A stretch of DNA of 64,000 nucleotides from Dipteris shenzhenensis. Lineage: Eukaryota; Polypodiophyta; Polypodiopsida; Gleicheniales. Shown piece by piece: positions 46,627 through 58,819 of the stretch. A program made the translations under genes and the position numbers. The notes beneath the pieces are model-generated. The model was not told the DNA's origin. It worked only from the letters and a program-made list of their open reading frames with translations, and ran no database searches. The first letter of the stretch is position 1, and each line of letters opens with the position of its first letter. Location of the stretch: the NCBI GenBank assembly GCA_047967505.1, contig CM106538.1, one strand, 5' to 3'.

Positions 46627-47180
46627 CTTTGCAAGCATTGCAAGTCCTGTAAGTGAAATCAATTAGATTAGGAATTGGCAAACTCAATTTGGGAATGGTC
46701 AGAAATACTTTGTCTTTGAATAATGCCTTGGATCATGGGATGGGGTCCCATGAACTTGCTGCTTGTGATGACGAATGGTTCTGCCCTCGACTAAAGGTGA
46801 TGTGTGTAGTAGTAAAAGGATAGCCCTCATGGAATCTCTAAGGGGTCTTGATTTTGGCCATGATTTGCACATTCTAGCACTTGAGCCATACATCAATTTC
46901 CAACACTTGAGGCATATAGTGGCTTTGCCCACGCAACGTTTCCAACTGCAATCCAAGCATCAAGCAATCTCATATTCTATATCCAGAGACATCATGAGGG
47001 GTAGAGCCTCTTTTTGGTAGTCTCACTAGCAATATGTATTGAAAAAAAAAATGTATTCAATTATTATATTCTTCCTTGCTATATGAATGCTCTTAATGCA
47101 TCCAAATTGTAGAACTACTTCAATACTACTTCTTAGTTATATTGTATAGTAACCTCCATATGTATGCTCGTGAGACAACA

Positions 47181-47254
47181 AAAAGAGACCTGGCAACCCA
47201 AAAATGATAGCACATTGATGCGCTGCCATTTTTGGGCTACCAGGCCTCTCTTTT
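47181..47254. repeat. Imperfect inverted repeat (hairpin)
   Basis: aaaagagacctggcaaccca... (47181-47211) faces ...gggctaccaggcctctctttt (47222-47254), with a short loop containing cacattgatgc. Confidence 0.75.
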
Positions 47255-47329
47255 AATGTCTCCTGAACATAAGAACAAGCACTTGTGTTCCTTACCTTTC
47301 TTTCCAATGGGGGTCTTGATTTTGGGGGT

Positions 47330-47904
47330 GTATGCCAAAAATTGATAAACAACATTATTTGCATATAGCTTTATTAAATCGATAAAATAGGCATGAAAAC
47401 ATCTAAATTGGCTCTTGCCATTTGATTTGATGTATGACATGAGCCCATTTGGATTTGTAATTCCAAAGATACGGGGTCTTACTTTTAGGGCTTGAATGCC
47501 TGAAATAGGCAGCGTGTCAATGCGCTGCCTATTTCATACATTTAGGCCTCAAAAGTAGGACCCCATGTAGGACCAAATGAGGTCCTACTTTTGGGGCCTA
47601 AATACATGAAATGGGTAGCACATTGACAAGCTACCTATTTTAGGGATTCAGGCCCTAAAAGTAGGACCCCGTATCTTTGGACTTACAAATCCCAATGGGA
47701 TCATGTCCTATATCAAATCGAACGGCAAGAGCCAATTTTTATGGTTTTCATGCCTATTTTCTCCATCAATCAAAACTGTATGAATAAATATATACATCAA
47801 GATATGCATCAATATATGCATCAATATATACATATGTATGTATGTATGTATATATATATATATATACATACATACATACATACATACATGTGTGTGTATA
47901 CACA

Positions 47905-47952
<48 letters not shown>

Positions 47953-48454
47953 CACATATAGATATATATGTATGTATATACATACATATATACATACAAC
48001 AAAATGGGGGTCTTGATTTTGGGGGGGGGTATGCTAAAAATTGATAAACAACATTATTTGATGAATATAGTTTTAGTTGATGGAGAAAATGGACATGAAA
48101 ACCATCTAAATTGGATCTTGCCATTCGATTTGATATATGACATGACCCCACTCGGATATACAAGTCCAAAGATACAGGGTGCTACTTTTAGGGTCTGAAT
48201 GCCTAAAATAAGCGGCGCGTTAACACGCTGCCTATTTCATGCATTTACGCCTCAAAAGTAGGACCCCATTGGCAACTTTCAGGCATTCAGTCCCTAAAAG
48301 TAGGACCCCGTATCTTTGGACTTACAAATCTAAATGGGGTCATGTCATATATCAAATCAAACCCAATTTAGATGATTTTCATGTCCATTTTCTCCATATA
48401 TCAAAATTCTATGCATCAATATATACATCAATATATACATATATGCATCAACAT

Positions 48455-48534
<80 letters not shown>

Positions 48535-49219
48535 CTGTATGTATGTACGTATGTATGTATGTATGTATGTATGTATGTACATGCATATATATACATACAT
48601 ACATACATACAAACATCAAAAGTAAGACCCCATTGGTTTCCCATGTCATGCATTTTGTTGTCTCATGAGCATAAGAACAAGCACTTGTGTTCTTTACCTT
48701 TCTTTGCAATGGGGGTCTTGATTTTGGGGGGGTATGCCAAAAATTAATCAATAACATTATTTGATGAATATAGTTTTAGTTGATGGAGAAAATGGACATG
48801 AAAACCATCTAAAGTGGATCTTGCTGTTCGATTTGATATATGACATGACCCCATTTGGATATGCAAGTCCACCAAAGATAGGGGTACTACTTTTAGGGCC
48901 TGAATGCCTAAAATAGGCAGCGCGTTAACGCGCTCCCTATTTCATGCATTTAGGCCTCAAAAGTAGGACCCCATTGTGTTGCCAATGGGGTCCTACTTTT
49001 GAGGCCTAAATGCATGAAATAGGCAGCGCGTTAACGCGCTGCCTATTTCAGGCATTCAGGCCCTAAAAGTAGGACCCCGTATCTTTGGACTTACAAATCC
49101 AAATGGGGTCATGTTATATATCAAATCAAACGGCAAGAGCCAGTTTAGATGATATTCATGTCCATTTTCTCCATATATCAAAATTGTATGCATCAATATA
49201 TACATATATACATCAACAT

Positions 49220-49270
<51 letters not shown>

Positions 49271-49936
49271 GATGTATGTATGTACGTACATGCATATATA
49301 TACATACATACATACATACATACATACAAACATCAAAAGTAAGACCCCATTGGTTTCCCATGTCATGCATTTTGTTGTCTCATGAGCATAAGAACAAGCA
49401 CTTGTGTTCTTTACCTTTCTTTGCAATGGGGGTCTTGATTTTGGGGGGGTATGCAAAAAATTGATCAATAACAATATTTGATGAATATAGTTTTAGTTGA
49501 TGGAGAAAATGGACATGAAAACCATCTAAAGTGGATCTTGCCGTTCGATTTGATATATGACATGACCCCATTTGGATATGCAAGTCCAAAGATACGGGGT
49601 ACTACTTTTAGGGCCTGAATGCCTAAAATAGGCAGCGTGTTAACGCGCTCCCTATTTCATGCATTTAGGCCTCAAAAGTAGGACCCCATTGTGTTGCCAA
49701 TAGGGTCCTAATTTTGAGGCCTAAATGCATGAAATAGGCAGCGTGTTAACGCGCTGCCTATTTCAGGCATTCAGGTCCTAAAAGTAGGACCCCGTATCTT
49801 TGGACTTACAAATCCAAATGGGGTCATGTTATATATCAAATCAAACGGCAAGAGCTAGTTTAGATGATTTTCATGTCCATTTTCTCCATATATCAAAATT
49901 TTATGCATCAATATATACATATATGCATCAACATAT

Positions 49937-50004
<68 letters not shown>

Positions 50005-50665
50005 GTACGTACATGCATATATATACATACATACATACATACATACAGCCAAACATCAAAAGTAAGACCCCATTGGTTTCCCATGTCATGCATTTTGTTG
50101 TCTCATGAGCATAAGAACAAGCACTTGTGTTCTTTACCTTTCTTCGCAATGGGGGTTTTGATTTTCGGGGGGTATGCCAAAAATTGATCAACAACATTAT
50201 TTGATGAATATCGTTTTAGTTGATGGAGAAAATGGACATGCAAACCATCTAAATTGGATCTTGCCATTCGATTTGATATATGACATGACCCCATTTGGAT
50301 ATGCAAGTCCAAAGATACGGGGTACTATTTTTAGGGCCTGAATGCCTAAAATAGGCAGCGCGTTAACACATTCCCTATTTCATTCATTTAGGCCTCAAAA
50401 GTAGGACCCCATTGTGTTGCCAATGGGGTCCTACTTTTGAGGCCTAAATGCATGAAATAGGGAGCGCGTTAACGCGCTGCCTATTTTAGGCATTTAGGCC
50501 CTAAAAGTAGGACCCCGTATCTTTGGACTTACAAATCCAAATGGGGTCATGTTATATATCAAATCAAACGGCAAGAGCCAATTTAGATGATATTCATGTC
50601 CATTTTCTCCATATATCAAAATTGTATGCATCAATATATACATATATGCATCAACATATACATAC

Positions 50666-50722
<57 letters not shown>

Positions 50723-51384
50723 TGTATGTATGTACGTACATGCATATATATACATACATACATACATACATACATACAAACATCAAAAGTAAGACCCCAT
50801 TGGTTTCCCATGTCATGCATTTTGTTGTCTCATGAGCATAAGAACAAGCACTTGTGTTCTTTACCTTTCTTTGCAATGGGGGTCTTGATTTTGGGGGGGT
50901 ATGCAAAAAATTAATCAATAACAATATTTGATTAATATAGTTTTAGTTGATGGAGAAAATGGACATGAAAACCATCTAAAGTGGATCTTGCCGTTCGATT
51001 TGATATATGACACGACCCCATTTGGATAAGCAAGTCCAAAGATACGGGGTACTACTTTTAGGGCCTGAATGCCTAAAATAGGCAGCGTGTTAACGCGCTC
51101 CCTATTTCATGCATTTAGGCCTCAAAAGTAGGACCCCATTGTGTTGCCAATGGGGTCCTACTTTTGAGGCCTAAATGCATGAAATAGGCAGCGCGTTAAC
51201 GCGCTGCCTATTTCAGGCATTCAGGTCCTAAAAGTAGGACCCCGTATCTTTGGACTTACAAATCCAAATGGGGTCATGTTATATATCAAATCAAACGGCA
51301 AGAGCTAGTTTAGATGATTTTCATGTCCATTTTCTCCATATATCAAAATTGTATGCATCAATATATACATATATGCATCAACAT

Positions 51385-51427
<43 letters not shown>

Positions 51428-52199
51428 TGTATGTATGTACATACATGCATATATATACATACATACATACAAACATCAAAAGTAAGACCCCATTGGTTTC
51501 CCATGTCATGCATTTTGTTGTCTCATGAGCATAAGAACAAGCACTTGTGTTCTTTACCTTTCTTTGCAATGGGGGTCTTGATTTTCGGGGGGTATGCCAA
51601 AAATTGATCAACAACATTATTTGATGAATATAGTTTTAGTTGATGGAGAAAGTGGACATGAAAACCATCTAAATTGGATCTTGCCATTCGATTTGATATA
51701 TGACATGACCCCATTTGGATATGCAAGTCCAAAGATACGGGGTACTACTTTTAGGGCCTGAATGCCTAAAATAGGAAGCGCGTTAACGCGCTGTCTATTT
51801 CATGCATTTAGGCCTCAAAACTAGGACCCCATTGTGTTGCCAATGGGGTCCTACTTTTGAGGCCTAAATGCATGAAATAGGTAGCACGTTAACGCGCTGC
51901 CTATTTAGGCATTCAGGCCCTAAAAGTAGGACCCCATATCTTTGGACTTACAAATCCAAATAGGATCATGTCATATATCAAATCGAATGACAAGAACCAA
52001 TTTAGATGGTTTTCATCTCCATTTTCTCCATATATCAAAATTGTATGCATCAATATATACATCAATATATACATATATGCATCAACATATACATATACAC
52101 ATATACATACATACATACATACATACATACAGACATATATATACACACACACATATATGCATCAACATATACATATACACATATACATACATACATACA

Positions 52200-52280
<81 letters not shown>

Positions 52281-52620
52281 GTATGTATGCATGTATGTAT
52301 GTACATACATATATACATACATACATACAAACATCAAAAGTAAGACCCCATTGGTTGCCTATGTCATGCATTTTGTTGTCTCATGAGCATAAGAACAAGC
52401 ACTTGTGTTCCTTACCTTTCTTTGCAATGGGGGTCTTGATTTTGGTGGGGTATGCCAAAAATTGATCAACAACATTATTTGATGCATATAGTTTTAGTAG
52501 TTTTAGTACACATACATACATATATGTGTGTACATACGTACATACATACATGGATGCATGCATGCATGCATACATACATACATACATACATACATATTGA
52601 TGCATATAGTTTTACTAGAT
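47330..52620. repeat. Array of about seven hairpin units with microsatellite spacers
   Basis: Each unit of about 690-730 bp has an inverted repeat of about 440 bp. The left arm starts ttgatgaatatagttttag and runs through gatacggggtactactttta, a gcgcgttaacgcgc palindrome and aggaccccattg. A 6-nt loop tgttgc follows, and then the complementary right arm to gtatgcatca. Centres lie near 47570, 48272 (shortened), 48979, 49694, 50416, 51144 and 51836. A spacer follows each: TA/CA/CATA microsatellites plus a conserved segment (gagcataagaacaagcactt ... gcaatgggggtcttgatttt). A last partial unit ends near 52620. The Tyr/Ile/His-rich open frames here are microsatellite artefacts. Confidence 0.9.
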
Positions 52621-52725
52621 GGGGAAAATAGGCCCCACTCCAATTTTTGTGGAGAGACACAACTAGACAAATAGAGCAAGTCCAAGGGGTTGCTAGGGAC
52701 ACCCCCCCAGCAAATGGTGGAGATG

Positions 52726-53217
52726 TCTGGTATGCAATTTTAGCACCAATTTTGGGATGTAAGCTGCATAGTCATGTCGAAAAAAAGTTGTCAATTCTTG
52801 CATTAAATGTAGGGTGGTGAATATATCCTATTCTGTCATGGGGCCGGAGAAGACGGAGGCAAATAATTGAACCTCCAAAAGGACTTCTTTTACCAGTCTA
52901 TGGGGACGGGCTCTTACTAGTGTTGAGAGTGGACAAGACAGCTACCATTGGTGTGATATGGGAATCTCCCAGTCTGCAATTTTAGCACCAAGTTTGAGAT
53001 GTAAAAAACTACATAGTCAAGTCCAAAAAAGTTGTGTCAATTCTTGCATTAAATGTAGGGTGATGAATATATCCTATTTTATCATGGGGCCTGCAGAAGA
53101 CGGAGGGAAAAAATTGAACCTCCAAAAAGACTTCTTTTACCAGTCTATGGGGCCTAGCTCTTACTAGCATTGAGAGTGGACAAGATAGCTACCGCTGGTG
53201 TGATATGGGAATCTCCA
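52726..53217. repeat. 246-bp direct duplication
   Basis: 52726-52970 and 52971-53217 are tandem copies (gcaattttagcaccaa ... gatatgggaatctcc) with scattered differences. No coding function is seen. Confidence 0.85.
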
Positions 53218-55220
53218 AGTCTCAAGTTTTGGGGTACATGAAATTAGATCATGCTAACGGTAACTCTAAGAGGTTCCAAAGGTAGGCAACATTCTTCATC
53301 ATAGCTAACTCAAATGCAAGGCAGTGAAAATGCTAGGAGAGTTGCTAGGTAGCATTGATTTTGGGAAGGGATATGATGATACTTTGTTGTGTTATGTAGG
53401 ATATTAATTTCCATTAAATTTGGGACATGTTAGATATAACTTCATAAAATCCTAAGTCATGAAATTAATACATTACAAGTTCAAGCATAAATAATAGTCG
53501 TGAAGTTAATGCATTAAATATTCAAGCCTAAAGAAGAATTAATCAAGACCTAATGCACCGTACCAGAGACTTTGACCTTACCCTCATTCCATAGACTTGC
53601 CAACATAAGGCCAAAATTTTCATTCTTAAGAATATGTGAAAAGACCTTACATTTGGCCCACTTTTGGCGAAAAAATTTCATTCTAAAGAATAGGTGGAGT
53701 GAAATTGTGTTTGATAAATACAAATCAATGCTCAAGTTTGGACATAAATAAAGGTATTTTTTTGAAGATATTGGAACACATGAGGGAAATAATATTGAAG
53801 ATACATGAATTTTTAGACATACTATTAAAGACAAATGAGCATATAATGGATGAAATCCTATTGATGATACATGAATTTTCAATAGAACTGTTATTCAAAG
53901 ATTTGATGGATTGAATGTAGCTTTAATACGATTGAATGTAGCTTTAATACATTATCCCTTTTACAAGGGTGTTTGATTTTGAGGCTTGAAACATAAGAAT
54001 GAATCTGTGTTGAAGCCTAGTGGTTTGTTAAGGATATGTGAAACTTAAAGTAAAAGTACTTACAATGGAAGGGATTATATCAAGATCCTATTAAGGACAT
54101 GTGAACATATAGTAGAATAATTCTACATAAAATCAGTGGATCAAACTTAATGGCTCAAAAGCAAAAAAGGATGATGGTGCAACCTAGGGGCTACTCTACG
54201 GCACTATGGTAGCAATCTTTGTAGTTACTATCAAAGGTAGTGTAACTTTTTTGTCAAGGAAAGAGACGCGAACCACTCCACATGACCTAGATCTGTATGA
54301 CCTAGGTTGCACCGACTTGTTTCTTTCATGGATAAAAAGTGACCCTTAGGTGATGCTATAGCACTCCCTTTTTTGGTCCATTATTATAGCACAATTGGGG
54401 CCTTTTGACCTAATACTAGCTACCCATCAAATATTTGTTGTAGATGTTAGGGGTAATTACCAAACTACTAGTGGTAGTTTTATCACCACCATTAGTAATT
54501 TTATTTGAGTGTTCCTTAAAGGTAGTTCTCCTACTACTACATACAATATTACCAATAGTAGTCCTAATCCCAATGATAGTACACATAATATTATTACGAC
54601 CATCCAACTTTAATCATCATTATATCTATGAATGCATATATATAGGTCTATCTATATCTATACCTATTTATTCCTCATCCAATATGTTTGCATTTATTTT
54701 TGGTGCTTTGATTACTTTGAAACTAAAGATAATGTGATTTCATTATTGTTTGTATTCTTGTCAAACATGAGGAGCTGGAATGCATAAGAGATGGGAGGCA
54801 CATTATAATTTCTGTGCAGATTTGAGCCATTAAATAGCCTATTGATTCTGATTGTTTTCTTTCTTATTAAATCCTTAATTTGGTTATTTCACACCGAACA
54901 TCGCCATATCAATTCATATTTTTTTTGTTCTAGTAACGTAGCATAGTCTAGAGTTGATCATACAAGATAAATGGGTGCTCACATTTAATATATTTTTGAG
55001 AGTCAGAGGATAGTGGATGTAGACTACAAAATCATCACTTTGAATAAATTTGGCAAGATTCTTCTGATAGAAGGAATAATTTCTATTGCACTAACGATGA
55101 AAGAAAATTATCAAAAGGTTGATACAAGGCTCAAAATCACACTAGTGCTACTAGGCTTAATAGTCATAGGCTAGTAGTAGTACTAGTGTATTTACTGAGT
55201 AGTGTGCGTTCCTCTCCTCA
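53218..55220. other. AT-rich interior of the insertion, right part
   Basis: Short frames only. Text such as acatgagggaaataatattgaagatacatgaattt recurs loosely at 53770-53880. I see no gene or RNA here. Confidence 0.5.
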
Positions 55221-55221
55221 T

Positions 55222-55810
55222 TAAAATTCATAGTCTTCAAAAATTTATAATACATAAGTCAAAATATTCTAATTAGTTTTATCATCCTAATGTTGAAACT
55301 GACTTAAATTCATAGTCTTCAAAAAGGTATAATACATAAGTCAAAATATTCCAATTAGTTTTATTGTCCTCATGTTGAAACTGACTTTCTCTTCCTTCGT
55401 CTCCTATGAGCTTCAAACCTTTAATCCATTAATCTCTCAAATAGTAAGAATGGTCTTGTATTAAGAGGCGATGATATCTAAAGTGATCTACAATACTAAG
55501 AATGGTCTTATATTAAGAGGTGATGATATCTCAAGTGTTATACAAACCATAAGAATGGTTTTGTATCAAAAGGTGATGATATCTCAAGTGTTCTACAAAT
55601 AGTAAGAATGGTTCAAGTGTTCTACAAAAGTATTAGGTACCTCTTAGTGGCTGAAGGGAAGGAGTGATGATATCTCAAGTGTTCTACAAATAGTAAGAAT
55701 GGTCTTGTATTAAGAGGTGATGATATCTCAAGTGTTCTACAAATAGTAATAATGGTTTTGTATTAGGAGGTGATGATATCTCAAGTGTTCTATAAAACTA
55801 TTAGATACTT
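55222..55810. repeat. Minisatellite, 55-80 bp units
   Basis: A pair of about 83-bp copies (attcatagtcttcaaaaa ... ccaattagtttta) at 55225 and 55309. Then about six copies of aagtgttctacaaatagtaa plus gaatggtcttgtattaagag plus gtgatgatatctc between 55440 and 55795. Confidence 0.8.
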
Positions 55811-56373
55811 TTTAGTGGTTGAAGGGAAGGGGTTGGAAGTATGGGCAAAATCTCTAGGAACTACAGGATGGTTGCAAGAACAATTTTGAATGTCATAAAT
55901 GACACTTGGGTTTTTCAACATATGGGTGAACTTTCATGGTTGATAACACGTTTAATAAGAAGAACCATTTTGAATGTTATAAGTGTTGATGCAATCCCAT
56001 GCTATGAAGTCTACAGACAGTTTTTTTTCCCTGCATATGGGTGAAGTGATGTTTACGTTACTAAGTTCAACATATCAAGCAACACATTTGTTTTGATTAT
56101 TGAAGGAGTTTGATAATAAGACCCATTTCAAATGCAAAAGATTTGTTGTATTAGTAATGGAATCCGCTTTGGAGTGGAAATTCGGTTTCTTTCAAACCCA
56201 CATATTATTGTTGCATAATGTGAGTATGGCTCCAATTGGAAGTTAAGGTAGACTATAATTCACAATATTGGTATAGTTACACATAGTAACATAAGTTTTA
56301 TTTTCGAGAATCTTCCCAAATAGTGGTTTCCACAAAGCTATGTCGAATACCTCGATAAGGAAATTGTAGAAAA

Positions 56374-56430
56374 GCTCGCTCGCTTTTTTGGGCCTGCTCG
56401 CTTTTCCTCGCTCACTCTATCGGCTGCCTC
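56374..56430 (-). repeat. Right terminal inverted repeat of the Mutator-like insertion
   Basis: Complement of 44098-44154 over its core; ends ...ctcgctcactctatcggctgcctc at the target duplication. Confidence 0.85.
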
Positions 56431-56440
56431 ACCTGTCATG
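56431..56440. repeat. 10-bp target site duplication, right
   Basis: acctgtcatg, the partner of 44088-44097. Confidence 0.93.
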
Positions 56441-57499
56441 TGGTTTGACGCACCTAAGTCAACATACCACACATCATTTTGTTCTTCTGCACTTGTCACA
56501 GAATTGGTCATATGCTGCACCATAAATAGATGCTCATTTCTGTCATCACCCTGCCTACTAGAAGATGCATAATTGCCTTGCTGCAATTTTCCACTCATAA
56601 TGTCATTCTGCTTTTTATAGCAGTCCTTAGCCATATGACCCATTTTGCCACAATAGTAGCATTCAACATTGCTGTTTGCATTTTGGCCTCTCTGCCATCC
56701 ACCACGGCCTCTTTGGCTCCCCCTGCCTCTAGAGTTACCATGTCCTCCTGCATAGGACTGGTTTTCTTACGTTTGCTGCATATTCTGATTTCTACCATGG
56801 CCTACAGATCGGCCTCCTCTACCTCTACCTCTACCTCTGCCAGCATTTGAGTAGAAGACAGTTTCTTTTGAAGTTCCTGCTGAAGAAGATGCACCCCCAT
56901 TTCTCTGCTCTTCAGAAATTAGAAGAGCAATCAACTCCTCAAAATCAGGAAAATTTTCACGGACGGCAATGGATGTCCGGAACTGTGCATAATCCTTTCC
57001 TAGACCATTCAAGGTCACAGAAACCAAATCGTCATCATCCACTGGCGACCCAATGGAAGCAAGTGCATCCGCAATTTTCTTCACCTTCATGTGGTAGTCA
57101 TTGATGCTCATGTTTTCTCTCTGCACATTGTGCAACTCCTGTTTGAGTTGCATTTTCCTGGCTTGCGTATTTGTGATGTACATTTTTGCCAAAGTATCCC
57201 ATGCCTCCTTTGGCGTATTTGCATCCTGAATATGCACAATCATGGAGTCCGAAATACTGATAGACAGCTAGTACATAACTTTCCTGGCTCTCTCATGCCA
57301 TCCTTTAAATGCCTGCATTTCCTGTTGACTAGGAACATTGACTAGGAACATTAGGAAGAACAGGTTCTTCTTCATTTCCTGTAATGAACTCCTAATAGCC
57401 TTTTCCCATCAAGAAATTCGTCATTCTGAACTTCCATGCCTGGAAGTTGTTCTTGTCAAGCTTTTCAGTGACAATCTGTGAAAGAGAATCAGATGCCAT
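56441..57499 (-). pseudogene. Gag, zinc knuckle and protease start of copia D
   Basis: ATG at 57499 (same as C). The frame has a stop where TGG became TAG (about 57392), a 13-bp duplication near 57340 (actaggaacattg twice), another TGG-to-TAG (about 57270), an open part 57243-56767 (KEAWDTLAKMYITNTQARKM, LVSVTLNGLGKDYAQF, Gly/Arg-rich tail) and a CAA-to-TAA stop at about 56770. The zinc knuckle follows and then the protease motif, here DLGA instead of DSGA, which should impair catalysis. It is cut at 56440 by the insertion. Confidence 0.9.
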
Positions 57500-58030
57500 T
57501 ACAGAACACTGCAAAATATTATGTCACTGCAAAGAACACAGTTTTTGCCTCACACGGGCAGATCTGCAAAACTGACAAAAGTGGTATTTCACCACACAGT
57601 CACTTCCTAGTGACGATTTTGCATCAACAGGCAACAAGCATGAATCTGCAACTCCCAATATCTCTGCACAAAGGCATACGATGCAATTTCTGTGGCAACT
57701 TTTCACCGACCTGCAGAATAGTGGTCGCACAGCAAAAACAGGGCCTTTTTCTGAGTGCCTGCGGAGAACTTCCGTCTCCAAAACGGGCCCCGAAATGACC
57801 TCAAATTAGAAAAATAAAGTCACTAAGGGCTTTGCCCTTTCCCGCAGCATATACTGCGCTCTCGCCACACCACGAAGGGCGTCTCAATCTGAAATAGTGC
57901 ACTCCTGCACTTCTGGCTGTGCTACCTGCAGAGATTTGCTCCCAAACTCGAAATAGGAAAGCAACACTAGTCCTCTTACCAGGACACCACGAACTTGGCT
58001 TGCTTTCTTGAGCTCCTTACCACGAACAAG

Positions 58031-58042
58031 GCTCTGATACCA
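58031..58042 (-). other. Primer binding site of copia D (tRNA-iMet)
   Basis: gctctgatacca, complement of tggtatcagagc, next to the 5' LTR. Confidence 0.92.
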
Positions 58043-58395
58043 TGTGAAGATTGTGGGAGAGAGGGAAGGAGTCTCACTTGCGGCTTTCTCACATGCACAA
58101 TGGGGGAATACACACAAAGGTGGAGGCTGAAAATAGTTTTCCTCTTCTTAGTTGTGAAAGCCAAAAGAACTCTTGTACAAAAAAATAGAAGAACCCTATA
58201 TGTGGGTCTCAAAACCAAACTCAACTAACTAAGGTGGCATACTAACTGAGCCACGAACTAGTGTAGATAAGGATAGCTGTCATCCAGCTATTATTCGTGG
58301 GCGGTGTACCAACCGCATCTCCAGCTAACAAGTCGGTGACATAAATGCACAACAGTCACCCTGGCATATCGCGAGTGGAGCTCGATATCTCAACA
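58043..58395 (-). repeat. 5' LTR of copia D
   Basis: Complement of TGTTGAGATATC...CTTCACA, 353 bp, retaining the TATA-like region deleted in the 3' LTR of C. Confidence 0.93.
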
Positions 58396-58400
58396 GGGCC
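58396..58400. repeat. Target site duplication of copia D, right
   Basis: gggcc, the partner of 40463-40467. Confidence 0.88.
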
Positions 58401-58530
58401 TTGAGGAGGGAGGAGAGGGGAAGGGGGAAGGGAAGGGAAGGGAAGGGAGGGGAGAAGCGGGAGGAGAGGGGAAGGGAGGGGAAGGGAAGGGGAGAGAGGA
58501 AGTTGGAGAAGCGGGAGGGAGGGAGTACCT
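58401..58530. repeat. Purine tract continuing the 39.8-40.46 kb G-rich DNA
   Basis: Runs of gggaaggg and ggaggagagggg. Before copia D inserted, this was contiguous with the G-rich tract that ends at 40467. Confidence 0.7.
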
Positions 58531-58683
58531 GAGTGGAGAGGTGGTGGAGCTCCAGGAGAGTTGTGAGAGAGAATAAGAGAGTTATGAGACAGAATGAGGA
58601 GAAGTAGAGTTTTATAGGAAATGGATAGCTTTTAGGTCAAGTCAGCTTTTTTTAGTTTTTAAGGTTTTTTTAGTTCTTTTAGG

Positions 58684-58815
58684 TTCACTATAAGTAGAAC
58701 ATTCTTCATTCTCTCTTTCATTCAAAGATCATTCGTTTACACTCCACGCTTCTCTCCTCTCATCAACCTGTTGCAGGATTCGCAAAAATTTTCAAAATGT
58801 TGCAAGAGGTGAGTT
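58684..58815 (+). promoter_or_regulatory. Possible promoter and first exon with splice donor
   Basis: actataagtagaac (58688) resembles a TATA box. It is followed by a pyrimidine-rich leader (cattctctctttcattc), and at 58798 an ATG opens a four-codon exon ending caagaggtgagt, a consensus splice donor. This is suggestive only; no matching acceptor can be proved. Confidence 0.25.
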
Positions 58816-58819
58816 CATT

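Larger units (their letters stand above)
44098..56430. mobile_element. Mutator-like (MULE) non-autonomous insertion, 12.3 kb
   Basis: It interrupts copia D just after the protease active site. Terminal inverted repeats of about 57 bp (44098-44154 and 56374-56430) match at 37 of 42 positions over the core that begins agtgagcg and contains gaaaagcgagcag and aagcgagc. The 10-bp target duplication and long inverted termini fit Mutator-like elements (9-11 bp duplications). No transposase is recognised inside. Contents: AT-rich sequence (44.2-46.1 kb), perfect and imperfect hairpins (46.5-47.3 kb), an array of hairpin units (47.3-52.6 kb), a 246-bp direct duplication, then AT-rich DNA with a minisatellite. 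Confidence 0.82.
40468..58395 (-). mobile_element. Ty1/copia retrotransposon D, split by a Mutator-like insertion
   Basis: LTRs at 58043-58395 (5') and 40468-40819 (3') differ by about three substitutions and one indel. A tRNA-iMet primer site lies at 58031-58042, a polypurine tract at 40820-40834 and a gggcc duplication flanks it. Gag lies at 56441-57499 and the rest of the polyprotein at 40780-44097. The two halves are separated by a 12.3-kb insertion. Without that insertion it would be about 5.6 kb and colinear with element C. Confidence 0.93.

Noticed and set aside
47708-52702. Many frames rich in Tyr-Ile-His-Thr or Cys-Val
   Set aside because: They are translations of CATA/TATA/CACA microsatellites and recur on both strands in every hairpin unit.
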